From Delphinapterus leucas (Eukaryota; Chordata; Mammalia; Artiodactyla; Monodontidae), in NCBI RefSeq assembly GCF_002288925.2, contig NW_022098076.1, forward strand, positions 90,008,182-90,072,181: a stretch of 64,000 nucleotides of DNA. The letters run 5' to 3'. Below are positions 45,590-57,943 of the stretch, in pieces (the stretch's first letter is position 1; each line of letters begins with the position of its first letter). The notes under the pieces were generated by a model, which did not search any database, had not been told where the DNA came from, and saw only the letters and a list, made by a program, of their open reading frames with translations. A program made the translations under genes and the position numbers.

Positions 45590-45855
45590 CTGCCTGGGGC
45601 CAGCCTAGGGCAAAGTCAAACAGGTGTTCAGAGCACAACATTTAAGGAGGCACTCAGTCTCAGGAGTGCAGGTGCAGAGTCAGCCCCTGAATCTGTGCCT
45701 CCTTAAGAGAGAGGTGCTCAGGTTGGAAAAATTTAAAGAGATATTCACTTTCATGTATAGATGGTGCATTTGCAAGGGCCTGAGAATAAGTGCCTCCTTA
45801 AATGTTGTGCCCAAAGTGTCTCTATTCTTACTGATCCCAGGTACCCAGAAGGTAA
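45590..45855. mobile_element. MITE-like DNA transposon relic with inverted repeats
   Basis: A perfect 22-bp inverted repeat (45633-45654 and 45789-45810, core acatttaaggaggcac) is embedded in longer, diverged terminal inverted repeats: gcctagggcaaag on the left and cactttgggc-type sequence when the right end is reversed. The interior is about 135 bp and non-coding. It resembles non-autonomous hAT-type elements, but the family is not certain. Confidence 0.6.
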
Positions 45856-46229
45856 CAAATCAGATACTAGACAAGCAGGGTGAGTGTTTGTAATGATCTA
45901 TTATTCCTTTGTTAACACCTTCATAATCATACTTTTTTCAGCTAACAAATTAAATATGCCTAACAATTTTCACATTTAAGACCCCAAACTTTGTTGAGCA
46001 AACTTTATTTTGAGGTCATAGAAACAGAGTATGGTCAGCAGAACAAACAACCAATTTTTCCCTTTAACTAAAATTCAAGAGATATGATAGGGTTCTTGGA
46101 TGGTTCCTTAAAAGTATGCTTCTCCTGCTGGGGCCACTGAAGAAATATTGAAATATATCACCTGCCCCCTGCCCCCACTTGGGGAATTTCAGGCTGTTCC
46201 AATGGTCAGCTACAGTTCTACAGAAGCTA

Positions 46230-46805
46230 TGCACATATAATTTACACCAGCAGAGCAGAGCACACAGGTTATCTCCCCACAAATCACTTCCTTTGGTGGA
46301 AGATGTCTCTTCCATTCTACTTGGTTTCAGTGTCGCTTGGAATCCCATTCCTGGCTTTAAGGATCATCATGTGACCTGGCCTGGCCAATCACTATTCATT
46401 ATACCCCTCCATGCAGTGGGCATGTGACCCAGCAGAACCAACTAGAATCCTGCATGAAAACTGGCATGTGCACATGGTGGAGAAGGGGGTGGCCTCTCTT
46501 CCTGCAGGGATCTCAAGCTTAGAGCTTATCATTATAAGACCTTGTGAGCCAGCAGCTGCCAGTGGCCATCCTTACCACCATGTTCTACTGGAGAATAAAA
46601 TCATTCCTGAGGAGAGCAGAGCCAAAAGATGGAGGTAGAGACGGAGCCCTGTGATGGTCCAGCTGTGTCTGAAATCTGGTATCCCTAGACTTTTACATAT
46701 GAGACAATTATGGTGGGGGTAGGGGTTTCGTTTTGCTTTGCTTGAGGTAATCTGAGTTGTATTTCTGTCTGTTTTAGTTGCAACTAAAGAGAGTCTAGGC
46801 TGGTA
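46230..46805 (+). mobile_element. ERVL/MaLR-type LTR remnant
   Basis: The phrases tgacctggcctggccaatca, gagagcagagccaaaagatg, tccagctgtgtctgaaatct and tttagttgcaactaaagaga form the order found in one group of old mammalian LTRs. Limits approximate, subfamily unknown. Confidence 0.5.
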
Positions 46806-47829
46806 AAGCAAATTGAGGTCAAGATCTTATTCATTCAGTATTTCTTATGCTCTGTCTTTCTTGACTCCTTCGTTTTCTTCTGCTTCCTATATTCTCACCA
46901 TCATCAGCATTCTCTTTCTTTCTCAACCCAGTAAGTCCCAGGCCAGGCTGTATCCGTGATCACCTAGACCAGTCCCTGAGGGACCACTAGAATATCTGGC
47001 TTCACACATGGGGTTCTGAATTCAGAGTAGTGTGACGTAAACACTAACCTGTTTATTTCCTCCAATGAGTAAAAGGTCTACAGCTCAATTCCTTCAGAGA
47101 GAACACTAGCCATGATGGTTCATGTCCAAGGCTCTTGTGATGACTGCTGGAGTGTAGGTTTTCCCCTTCCAGTGTATACCTAGGTTAATTGATGATAGCA
47201 TTTATTAGCTGAAAACGTACTGGGCAGAGCTATCTAATTCAGTATAAGTCTAAATAGAGGAAAAGTATGTACCCCAAGGGTCTCTTGTAATTTTTATCTT
47301 TTCTTCCAAGATTTTGGAAGATTAAGCTTGCTTCAAAAGGAGCAATGTGAACAAATATAGATGCATTTTTGAAGAAATGGAAATGAATACTGAATGTTTG
47401 CAGTAAATGTTTGAGAAGCCAGATTAGTAAATCCACTCATTTAATGATCTCAAACAAAAGTGGATATCCTTATAGATCAATGAAAACCCTTTCCTCTTTA
47501 GATATAAAATGGATTTTCTTAAAGATTACAAAAGTTATTTAAATGCAACATTTAAGGCCACAACAGTCGTGGAGTATTAAAAAAAAAAAGCATCATCAAA
47601 TTATTCATGGGGATAATAAAAGATCTTAAATTTCCAGGAGAAGGGAGTGGACATTCTATTCCATGCCGTTCTACGGGAAGCACACCACCATGGATCTTTG
47701 GAGAAGGCACCAAACATGAGATTAGCTGTGAGCGAAGACTCAGAAGAGAGTCTTTTCATAGCGCCAACTGACTAAAACCATTTGGCTGGATAAATGCCGT
47801 AAGCCGAGGAGTCCATCGAAGGAAGTGAG
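46806..47829. other. Unassigned DNA
   Basis: No gene or repeat recognised. Confidence 0.42.
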
Positions 47830-48060
47830 ATCCAGAGTCAAAAGTAGGAAGAGAACCGATTGTGAATGACCTTGAATACCAACTTAAGGATTTGGACTCC
47901 TTCCTTCGGGGAGTGGGGAGCCATTGGAGACTTCGGGTCCAGGTCTAATGTGTGAACAGTGCTGTTTTAGGAAGATGAAGCTGGTTGCAGGCAGCAGTAG
48001 ATAACAGAGAGACAAGAAATGACGGGGGACGCATCAGAACTGGATGGTACAGTGTGGTCA
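47830..48060 (-). repeat. L2 fragment, antisense
   Basis: The phrases gaatgaccttgaataccaac, ttaaggatttggactccttc and gtggggagccattggagact are characteristic of antisense L2. Confidence 0.65.
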
Positions 48061-49819
48061 GCTGAGCCAGGTTCCTCTAGGCTGTGAGCCAAGGGAGCCC
48101 TGGGCTGCACGGACATGAGCTGGTGGTTTGTGTGAGAGACGGGGAGGGGGGAGATTTTGTGCTTGAGCCCCTAGAGATGGAAAGGTGAATCAGAGAGGAA
48201 AGCAGCAGGAAGAGAGGAGAGCAGCAAGATCTCTCTTCTCCAGCCCAACCCCAAGAAGAAGAAGCAGGGCTGCAAGCAGATCCCAGAAGACCTGCTTCTG
48301 GGAGGGCCTTTGCAAGGATCTGGGGAACTGGGTGAAACATAATTAGGAAGGAGACCCCACCTTCCTCTTGCAGTTGGTCACCAGCCGCTGTACAGAGGAG
48401 ACTCCAGCTTGCATGGGGGCTGATGCTTCCACATTAGGGGCCCTCACTCACCAAAAGAATACAAAATTACAATATAATAGAACACAAAAGCAAATACCTA
48501 TTTTGAATGAAATGAGAAATTATAATAAAATACAACTGTTAAATAACCAACAAACAACACACAATCCAGAATAAAAATATTTTATTAACTACTGGGCGTG
48601 CTTGTATAATGATTTTCTTTTTCCAGGTTTTTTCGCTGTACACACCCATTGCCTTTTCAGCCTGTCAGCAACTTTATGATGTCATTTTCTTTAGGAAGTA
48701 GAAAAGATAAGCGAGTCTTTGTTGTAGCCCAGTTGAACAAAACTAGCTTGGGGTTTTTTTTTTAATAGTGATAGTTTAGGAAAGTTTCAGCTTCTCAAAT
48801 CTTTATTGGTAATGTCATATACATTTTCAGAAATGTTATCAAATCTGCAGATATTTCCATAAAATTTATATTAAATATGATTTGCAAGAGATATTTTGGG
48901 GTATTTCAGAGTATCTAATCTCGTAAATTCTGATAAGTATTATTTGAATGGATGCATTAACAAGCTTGTCACCAACAATGTAAATTTGAATATATACATA
49001 GTGGGATATATATATGAGGGGGCTGTGACACAGGGACACAAGAGAAGTTGGAAACAGACAGCTGTCTTAACTAATTGTCATCAAAATATCTTAGTTTAGC
49101 AAATCTTCAAATACATATGACCACGTGAACGCAAAGCAAGGACACCTTCAGCATCTTCAAAGGGCCTCCATGTAAGCAAAACTGTTTCACTAGCCTCAAC
49201 AGTGATGCCATCTCTGGTCACACAGCTTTACTGCCATGGGAGAAGGATGGCCAACCGATAAGAGGATGAGCTAGGGGAGCAGCAGAGCCTTCCAGAAAAG
49301 ACTCATGCAGAAGAACATGTGACTCAGTTACTGGGAATCCTGGGAGGGACCCGTGGGTGGGCTGCAGTCCCAGTTATGCAGATGGAGGTAACAAGACAGT
49401 AGCAGGTAAGTTATCACCACGAACGTGAAACTTGCAGAAATTCAAGGTGCAATCACAGCAATCCCGGTGATGAGGCCGTAGAGTTGGAACCATCACTGTC
49501 ACCAAGCAACGTTAGAAATGAATGGATTCGGGACACCGTGCAAACGAGAGCTTGTGGCTGAGTGGGGAGGGAGAGGAGGGCTCTTTCGTTCCGATGTGGA
49601 GAGGGTCGTGGTGAAAGCCTCCTGGCTGCCGTGCCCAGTTGCTGGTAAGGAGCAGCCCCGGGAAGGACAGCCTCCCACAAGCTCACTGATAGATTAGAGT
49701 GCAGCCCTGCGCCACCGTGTTCTCGAAATCTGCCAGCCACCTGCTCGCGGCCATCGTGCTCAGGTGATGCTGAGACGCTCCCCCCACCCGACAACGCGGG
49801 ACAGGGAGCAAGGGGGAGC
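48061..49819. other. Unassigned DNA
   Basis: About 1.8 kb with no recognised repeat or gene. The 131-codon minus frame at 49453-49848 is in GC-rich sequence with no known relative. Confidence 0.42.
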
Positions 49820-50225
49820 CAGGCGCGCTGAGTTCTTAGCTCCTTCACTCACTCCGGGGACCTTCAGGAAGTTAATTAGCATCTCTGAACCTCAGTTCCC
49901 GCAGCTATAAAATAGGGATAAAACAATATCAGTCTTGGGCTTCCCTGGTGGCGCAGTGGTTGAGAGTCTGCCGGCCGATTCAGGGGACGCGGGTTCGTGC
50001 CCCGGTCCGGGAAGATCCCACATGCCGCAGAGCGGCTGGGCCCGTGAGCCATGGCCGCTGCGCCTGCGCGTCCAGAGCCTGTGCTTCTCGACGGGAGAGG
50101 CCACAACAGTGAGAGGCCCGCGTACCGCAAAAAACAAACAAACAAAAAAACAGTATCAGTCTCCAAGGGCCGTAGTGAGGATTAGCTGAGGTAGTAAACA
50201 TGGAGTCAGTCAGTAAAGGTTGCAA
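49820..50225 (+). repeat. MIR split by a young CHR SINE
   Basis: Before the SINE: catctctgaacctcagttcc, then gctataaaatagggataaaa. After it: cgtagtgaggattagctgag and cagtcagtaaaggttg. Together they make one sense MIR with the CHR SINE at 49936-50148 inserted in it. Confidence 0.72.
49922..50162 (+). mobile_element. CHR-type SINE, short form
   Basis: The body starts about 49936 and ends in gcgtaccgc followed by an A-rich tail with CAAA repeats. The TSD aacaatatcagtct (49922-49935) and aacagtatcagtct (50149-50162) has one difference in 14 bp. Confidence 0.95.
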
Positions 50226-51110
50226 ACATCTCTGAAGCTCTTGTTCCTGCAGGCCTGGCATTGTTCTAGGCAGGACAGGTCTGCGAGCTTAATCGGTGCA
50301 GAGCTCAGGCTTCTGATGGGGTGTGTGCGTGTGTTTGGAGGGCAGGCTCCTTCCTCTCCCTTTGGATGTGGGCGAGACAGCCATCTTACAACCAAGGGTG
50401 GCCATCTTGTTTTTCTGATATAAACATCTGAGAATTGTGATTTGCATGGTTTACAAAACAGAGGTTAATTATTTAGTAAATATGGATGTCCCCGAACTTT
50501 ACACTTTTTAGGGAAGGGTTACCTATACTTTTCTTGGATAGCTGTGAAGATGTCTTTATTTCAGTCATTTCAAATAATACTTATGACTTCTATCTATTGC
50601 TATTATAGATACAACAGGATTTTAGTAACTGCCGGTTTTTTCATCCTTAAAAACAATTGACACAACTATTTAAAATTTAGAAGGATCCTCTGTCTTCCTT
50701 TAATATGATATTTTAGTACATTTAATACTTTAATGATTCCCTGAACACTTACCTAATGGTGACCTGTAGGAGTGTTTTACATCAATGGACATTCATACGT
50801 TGTTATTACATATTTATGTTTGGGGGCCACTTGCTTAGATTTTTCCATGACTTCTCACTGGGCATTCATCTGCTCCATTACCTGCCGTGGGCCCCGTTCT
50901 CGAAGAGAGCAAGCCCTTCCCGTTTAGGAGCCAGGGCCCGCTCCTCCTGGGCTCATGGTAGCCGCTGAGTAAAATGTTGCCGGAGATTGGTCGTGGTCAT
51001 CACACCCTGTGGAAGATTCACGCCCTGCTTTGCGTTGAAATCCCACCGTGAGCTTTGCCTGTGTTGCTCCACAGTCTTCATAACTGTCGGTTTTGACACC
51101 CACGTAATAG
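50226..51110. other. Unassigned DNA
   Basis: No gene or sure repeat. Confidence 0.4.
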
Positions 51111-51265
51111 ACCATGACTATTAAATGCTGACATTTAATTAACCATTCCAATATTGTTAGACACCCAGAGCTTCTACTTTGGGGCCGTCATAAATGATGC
51201 TCTGAGGAGCATCTCCACGTCTGTAGCTTCTCCCAGGCCGTCAAATTCTAAATTACCTATGAGCA
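51111..51265 (-). mobile_element. Old L1-like fragment, antisense
   Basis: The phrases ccattccaatattgttagac and gccgtcataaatgatgctct with gaggagcatctccacgt recall antisense old L1 or HAL1. Weak. Confidence 0.4.
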
Positions 51266-51745
51266 CGGAGACAAGGAACGCAGGCCAAGGGCGTGTGTTT
51301 CCCCTCTGACCGAGTGACGTCCCCTCTCCAGGGGTGCCATCCTCTGACATGTGGAGGAGGAGGTGTCTCACACCCTGTTGAGGCAGCCCCATCACCACCT
51401 GTCCCTCTGCTGCTCCAAATCAGGGCCAGGCAGCCCCCGCCAGGTTTCTCACCCAGGTTGCTTTGCTCTGCTGCACGCTCCCCTCCCTTGTCCCCTGAAT
51501 CACCCCAGTGCGAGACTGGTAGTGGCCCACCACGAGGCAGCAAACGACTCACATTAAATGTCAGCCTCCATGATGCAGAAACATCATTCCAGTCCTTAAC
51601 GATGGGTGATGCTTCCTGCTGCTGCTTTCTGCCGGTCCTGGCCTCTGCTGAGCACCTCTGGCCCTCCCTCTCTCCTCCTGGGCCCTCCCTCTGCCCCCAC
51701 CCCGTGCCAGACTCCTTCTCCCTCAGTTCTTGTTAGCACAGTTTA

Positions 51746-51785
<40 letters not shown>

Positions 51786-52319
51786 TCTACAGGCATTTTC
51801 CAAAACAAAGTAGGATGTTGTGGGTGGGAAATCCGGGGCTTTAGCAGCAGTCAGTTTTGAAATCAGAGTTTTCTTTATTGGGAGCAAATCTAGAAGCATG
51901 CTTTTGCCTCTCTTGACCAGCACGAATCCCAGGCCTTGCACCTCTCTTTGGTGTGCGAGGTCAATGTAGATGTCAAGCCACAGAGTGAGTCCTGGGAAGG
52001 AAGTAGATGCTGCCGGATGTGTGTCAGCCTTTGGCCGTGGAGCCCTGGCTAGCGGGGTGCTCAGCAGGCCGGGAGACGTACCTCCCAGACAGGAGTTCCT
52101 ACCTGCTCCTCTCACACACAGGGATATGCAAGCACTTTGTCACGTGATCGCTAACTGGGGAGCATCATGCAGCCTTTCCCCTCCCTGCGCTGGACGTGTT
52201 TATAACAGAAGTTACAGCAGCATAAGAAAACGCGGATGGCGGGGGGATATTTACAAGGCAAGAGCGCCTCTTCCCTTCTGTTCACTACCTTGGGAGACCG
52301 AGGACCAACATTTGTTAAG
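51266..52319. other. Unassigned DNA with a (CA)18 microsatellite
   Basis: No gene. (CA)n without interruption lies at 51747-51782. Open frames of 99-147 codons overlap on both strands in C-rich DNA and are not credible. Confidence 0.5.
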
Positions 52320-52480
52320 TATTCTTAAGGGGCCTGCACTCTGTCCTGGTTCCCTGAGCTGAGTCCAGCGCCCAGTGCATGATCATTTCACAGACAGGGA
52401 TCTGGCACTCAGAGAGGTGACAATCAAAGAGGCGTAAACAGAGGGGCCAGAGCTCAACCCCCAACCACTCCACCATCCTG
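52320..52480 (-). repeat. MIR-like fragment
   Basis: The phrases atttcacagacagggatctg, cactcagagaggtgacaatc and cagaggggccagagctcaac fit an antisense MIR. Confidence 0.5.
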
Positions 52481-52621
52481 CCACCATCCTTGCTAGTGGC
52501 GCTTTCAAAGTCTCCCAGCATCAGCAGGCGGGTTACTGCATACCCGCTATTGTGGCAGTTATACTGATTATTAGGCAAATCTTGATGAAGAGAGATTTCT
52601 CTTTCAATTTCAATAAGGATC

Positions 52622-52967
52622 AAGAATGCATAGTGTGGGCTTCCCTGGTGGCACAGTGGTTAAGAATCTGCCTGCCAACGCAGGGGACACGGGTTCCATC
52701 CCTGGCCCAGGAAGATCCCATGTGCTGTGGGGCAACTAAGCCTGTGAGCCGCAACTACTGAGCCCACGTGCCACAACTACTGAAGCCTGTGCACCTTGCT
52801 TCACAACAAGAGATGCCACCGCAATAAGAAGCCCGCACACCGCAACAAAGTGTAGGCCCCGCTTGCTACAACTAGAGAAAGCCCACGCGCAGCAACAGAG
52901 ACCCAACGCAGCCAACAATAAAATAAAATAAATAAATTTATTTTTTTGAAAAAAGAATGTATAGTGT
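52622..52967 (+). mobile_element. CHR-type SINE, long form
   Basis: The head is gggcttccctggtggcacag (52636) and the tail ends in AATAAAATAAATAAATTT. Multiple gcaactactgagcc-like short repeats fill the long-form body. TSD aagaatgcatagtgt (52622-52636) and aagaatgtatagtgt (52953-52967), one difference. Confidence 0.94.
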
Positions 52968-54454
52968 ATAATTCCCCATGTACTCAGCAGAGGAACTTAT
53001 ATTTAAGTCAATTCCAAGCCAAATAATTAAATGTAAACCCTTAAGATACATCCATTCTTTGTGCTATTCTTCCATTAACACACATAGATACACACTCACA
53101 GACACACACTGTCACTCTGAATATTGATGATAGAAAGAAAGCATTAAGAATTCTGCAAACAACGTGTTTCCGGGGAGCTAAAAAAAACCAAAAATCATTA
53201 AAATAATGTGTTCTATGATTTGGCTTCACGCTTGTTTTTGAGAATCCATTAAGGTTACAAACGCAAGTGGATTCTGACTCCATAGGCTACTTGGTGAAGT
53301 GTGTTTTCATTCGCTTTGGAGTGAAGTTCATCAAAATCACCTTCAGAAGATGACTTCGCAGAGGCTCAAAGGAAAGAGCATCATACAGCCTTTATGAAGT
53401 GTATTTTATGTTCAACAATCCTAACCTGGATGGTTGTTTTAAAACAAACACAGCACGGTTGGCCATCAGATTTCCCATCAAGCTCAGCAGCCTCCGGAAA
53501 GAAAAGCCCAGGAGAGTATTAGTACTGTGAGGACGCAGGACCACAGGTAATGAGGCAGATGTCTGTGGGGAAGAAAAGCAAAGCCTGCTCCTGGTAAACT
53601 GACTAGGTCAAGACACTGGATCGTTGATCATTAGCTGAAGGTTCCCCTGAAGCCCATGCCAGCCCTTCACACCAGAATCGATTAGGCAACCCCGTGTTTA
53701 TTTTTATAGCAAAGCCAAAATGCTGCCACAGTTTGTTTGGCAGAATCCAGGCCAACACAGTACTAGGCTTTGAGAAAAGTTAGGTAGTTTCTTCCTCAGG
53801 AAGGGGCTGTAGGAGTGGATAATGCAGTGGTGAATGTGACACTGTCCCCTGGGCAGGTATCGGGTCCCCACCAAGTCCTGGCCAGCTCCTCAGGGGAGTA
53901 GGAGCCCCCTGGAAAAATGGGAAAAAATGGCAAACACCCCCCTCTCTGCCACCAGGCTCCACAGGTGGAGTCTTCAGAAGCCTTGAGCAGACATGAGAGA
54001 CTTATTCCCCATTTCAATAATCTGCAAACATGCTTTGCAGGAAAACGTGTCCTGTGTGGAACACTAGCTGTGTTATGGAGTGTGGTTGGGACACGAGATT
54101 TTCCTAATTCTCTAGTCCTCAGAGCAGGGTGGGCAAGAAGAGATGCAAACGCATAGGATTACGCAGTCAAATTCAATCATGGGAACTGAGGCACGACCCA
54201 CTCCAGGACACTCACAAAACAACTGCTCATATGCAGAGGTCTGAGAAGGTTTGCAGTAAAGAGACCCAGCTAACCATTTCCAAACTTAGGTGACAGAGAA
54301 GCCCACGCTCGTGTCCTAAGGCTCTCGGGGTCAAGACCACCCAAGATGGAAGACCTGGGGGGCACGTCCAGGGCCCTTTCCCTTCCCTCCTGAGTGGCTT
54401 TGACATTGGAGGCTTTTCTGGCCGTTCAAGGAGTTAATGAACTTGAAGCAAACA
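52968..54454. other. Unassigned DNA
   Basis: No gene or sure repeat; a short CA-rich patch near 53085-53110. Confidence 0.42.
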
Positions 54455-54690
54455 CTCAAAAGCCCTACACAGGGAACTATATTCAATATCTTGTAATAAA
54501 CTATAATGGAAAAGAATCCAAAAAAAGAATATACATATATATTATATATATATATTAAAATGTATATAAATATATATATAAATATATGTATAAATATATA
54601 TATATGTAAAAAACGGAATCACAGTGCTGTATACCTGAAACTAACACAACATTGTAAATTACCTATAGTTCAATTAAAAAAAAAACAAAC
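54455..54690 (+). mobile_element. L1 3' end, sense, expanded by AT repeats
   Basis: The phrases acagggaactatattcaata, tcttgtaataaactataatg and attgtaaattacctatagtt mark a sense L1 3' end. About 75 bp of TA-rich repeat (54530-54605) interrupts it. Confidence 0.82.
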
Positions 54691-54820
54691 CTATGCAATT
54701 CTATGTAAAGACTCCCTTGACAAAGTGAAGACTCCTTTGGTGACATACGTTTCCACCTCCTAAATTACACGTTTGCTTTAAAACAAACTGGCACAGCTGC
54801 TGCCTGGTGGCCACAAGGAG

Positions 54821-55495
54821 ATGTCTTCTGCTTACTCCTCAGAATGCCGGAGTTTTGTCCTGGAAACGGGCCTTTTTCACCAACAGGGCATATTTGCCTT
54901 TAGACCTTCACTCCTTTGGGGAAGTTGGCTTTTCTGGAGCCTCTGGATTGGCCTGGGTTCTGCAGAGGAAAGAAGGGCGGGTCCTTTACACAGTTCAAGC
55001 TGTGCCCTGAGGCCCAGGCCCTGGAACGCAAGATGCTCTCCTCTTCTCCTGGGTCTCCTGCAGTTCCAGTTCATGCGTTGCTGGTTCTATGTGTGGCCCC
55101 ATGTCCTTAAGCCTCACTTTGAAAACCGCAGCTGTCATGTGAAAAGCAGAGGGCAGAGGTCTGTGAAGATGGGCTGCAACTGGGAGCCCTTCTCGGAGCC
55201 ACAGGACAGCGGGGCCCGCCTGTTCTCCCTCTCCCTGGTCCCCAGGAGGTCCTGGCCAGGCTTGCTGCCTGCAGTCAGGACGGATGACTCACACTCCAGG
55301 AATTCTTCACTTTACTTGAAAGTCCAGCCAAGGAGAGGAAACTCCCTTGCATCTGGCATCCTTCTGGGGCACATAGGGGACCGTGACTCTCTTCCATCCT
55401 GGGAGGGGAAGGAATGTTATTATTCCTTCACAAAGCTACAGATGTATCTGTTTCCTGAGGTTGCTATGTATTCTGTTGGAGATGGAAAATACTGA
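54821..55495 (+). other. Longest open frame in the window (224 codons), unrecognised
   Basis: The frame starts at an ATG with G at -3 and ends at TGA (55493-55495); an AATAAA lies just after at about 55502. The predicted protein has a Trp/Leu-rich segment near residues 30-50 and no domain I recognise. Overlapping shorter frames exist on both strands. It sits between L1 fragments with no splice or promoter evidence. Probably chance. Confidence 0.25.
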
Positions 55496-55602
55496 GTGAG
55501 AATAAAGTTTCATTTATTCCTTTTCTCCGAGTCTGCACACTAGGAGAAAAGGACTTGTGAATAAGAATGGACCTCAGGGTTGAGCTCCAAAGACTTGCAT
55601 TC

Positions 55603-55671
55603 CTTGTTGATTTCTTTCTTTCTTTATTTTTTTATTGAAGCATAGTGGATTTACATTCTTGTTGATTTCTT
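55603..55671 (-). mobile_element. 41-bp L1 micro-insertion with perfect 14-bp TSD
   Basis: Only 55617-55657 is inserted: a poly-T/CTTT stretch and the last bases of an L1 (ttattgaagcatagtgg, antisense). The exact repeat cttgttgatttctt at 55603-55616 and 55658-55671 proves target-primed integration. Confidence 0.93.
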
Positions 55672-55679
55672 AAACAAAA

Positions 55680-56840
55680 TTTCAAATGGTTGATATGAAC
55701 AGAACATTCTGAAAGCATTTATGATGGTCACATATACCTACAAATTCTCTTTCTTACCCAGCAAATTAAAAATAGCACAGATAATTCTAGAAAGCTGGCC
55801 CTGCTATACTATTGCTCACCCTCAAACTAGAGCTCTGGGGTCCATTCAAGGGAGGGTTCTTACAGACATACGACAAGAGGGCTCAGCATGCAGTAACACA
55901 GATTAAAGAAATCCTCACACGAGCCCCCACATCTAGTTCTGGAACCCAAGCCAGGAGGAGTTGCCACAGAAACTCTGTGCAGCATGAAGTGGGCTCATTG
56001 CTGACTGTTTTCTTGCTTATCAGTACCCAATACCAAGCCCAGAACCAACTTGGCTTTGCACAGGCTTTTACCCAGAACTGTATCAGAACTTATAATCAAA
56101 CAGGCAGGAATTGTGTAAGCTCGTTGTTACATTGTTGGTAGCTTGAAATAGACTATGGTGGGAGTCACAAAAATTGGCAAATGCTACAAATCATGCCTTT
56201 TTTTTTGAGATGATTCACCAGCACACAATGGCCTCAGCTAGAGAAGAAGGAAACAGATCTGGCCAAAGGGCAGACCTTTTAAGACAAGTCACTGCATTTT
56301 AAAGGGTGTGAGCAACCCAGACTTGATTTGATGGGCTCACCGTGCCTGGAGACGGGGCTTCATGGGTGGAAGACAGAAATGACGTTGTACGGGCCACCAG
56401 CAAGCCCCAGAGGCAGGACCAGGAACCTGAGGCTTTCCTCTCCATGGAGTAAGAGTCATGAAATGATATGATCTGTTCCTTGCAGTGCTGTGGGAAATTA
56501 GGAGGAGCTGGGGTCATGCTTGGGTGGAGCAGGGCAGGGAAGACACCTACCCAGCCTGGAGGAAGCCACCCTTGTTCAGACAACCTGTTGATGTGGTGAG
56601 AAAGAGCCAGAGCAGAGCTGTGAATCAGGTACATTTGGAGTCAGGACCTTCCTAGAAATGCACAAGAAAGGAAATGTGGTAAAAGACAGGATTTTCTAAA
56701 GCCATACTAGCTAAGGACATAGAATATTACTCATTTGAGCCTTGAAAGGTCATACTGCGATCGGTGACCAGAGAGCTCAGGGACGTTCAGGTTACTAACC
56801 ACACGTGTGATCATGTTAATTGTGCTGATGGAGGGTTCCC
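55680..56840. other. Unassigned DNA
   Basis: No gene or sure repeat. Confidence 0.42.
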
Positions 56841-56979
56841 TCCACTCCAGGCACTATTTTGAGAGCTTTACATGGAACGTCTCAACAAATCTTCACAGAA
56901 TCAGCACAGAATAGCACTTGCTAACCCCATTTCACAGATGAGGAAACTGAGGCATAGATTTGTTTCAGCTACAAGGTAC

Positions 56980-57214
56980 AAGAGTCAAGATTAGGGCTTC
57001 CCTGGTGGCGCAGTGGTTGAGAGTCCGCCTGCTGATGCAGGGGACGTGGGTTCGTGCCCCGGTCCGGGAAGATCCCACATGCCATGGAGAGGCTGGGCCT
57101 GTGAGCCATGGCTGCTGGGCCTGCACGTCCGGAGCCTATGCTCTGCAACGGGAAGAGGCCACAGCAGTGAGAGGCCCGTGTACCGCAAAAAAAAAAAAAA
57201 AGAGTCAAGATTAG
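56980..57214 (+). mobile_element. CHR-type SINE, short form
   Basis: The body runs from ggcttccctggtggcgcagt (56996) to gtgtaccgc and an A tail. Perfect 15-bp TSD aagagtcaagattag at 56980-56994 and 57200-57214. Confidence 0.96.
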
Positions 57215-57232
57215 AACTCAAGCGGTTTGCCC

Positions 57233-57943
57233 CAAAGCCAGTATGACCCAGCAATCCCACTACTGGGTATATACCCTGAGAAAACCATAATTCAAGAAGA
57301 GTCATGTACCAATGTGTTCATTGCCGCTCTATTTACAATAGCCCGGAGATGGAAACAACCTAAGTGTCCATCATCGGATGAATGGATAAAGAAGATGTGG
57401 CACATATATACAATGGAATATTACTCAGCCGTAAAAGAAATGAAATTGAGCTATTTGTAATGAGGTGGATGGGCCTAGAGTCTAACACACAGAGTGAAGT
57501 AAGTCAGAAAGAGAAAGACAAATACCGTATGCTAACACATATATATGGAATTTAAGGAAAAAAAATGTCATGAAGAACCTAGGGGTAAGACAGGAATAAA
57601 GACACAGACCTACTAGAGAATGGACTTGAGGATATGGGGAGGGGGAAGGGTAAGCTGTGACAAAGCGAGAGAGGCATGGACATAAATACACTACCAAACG
57701 TAAGGTAGATAGCTAGTGGGAAGCAGCCCGCATAGCACAGGGAGATCAGCTCTGTGCTTTGTGACTGGCTGGAGGGGTGGGATAGGGAGGGTGGGAGGGA
57801 GGGAGACGCAAGAGGGAAGAGATATGGGAACATATGTATATGTATAACTGATTCACTTTGTTATAAAGCAGAAACTAACACACCATTGTAAAGCAATTAT
57901 ACTCCAATAAAAATGTAAAAAACAAACAAACAAACAAAGCCAG
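57233..57943 (+). mobile_element. 5'-truncated L1, sense
   Basis: The L1 runs from tatgacccagcaatcccact (57242) through cctgagaaaaccataattca, aataccgtatgctaacacat, a G-rich 3' UTR tract and tatactccaataaaaatgta, to an A-rich (CAAA) tail. TSD caaagccag at 57233-57241 and 57935-57943. A 77-codon open frame (57227-57460) is the remnant C-terminal ORF2 region. Confidence 0.94.
57771..57806 (+). other. G-quadruplex-prone tract in the L1 3' UTR
   Basis: G-runs ggaggggtggg (57771-57780 and next) then gggagggtgggagggaggg fit a quadruplex motif. Such tracts are a known feature of L1 3' UTRs. Confidence 0.7.

Noticed and set aside
51293..51736. 147-codon plus-strand frame in C-rich DNA
   Set aside because: Overlapping minus frames are also open, the composition is Pro/Ser-biased and there is no family resemblance.
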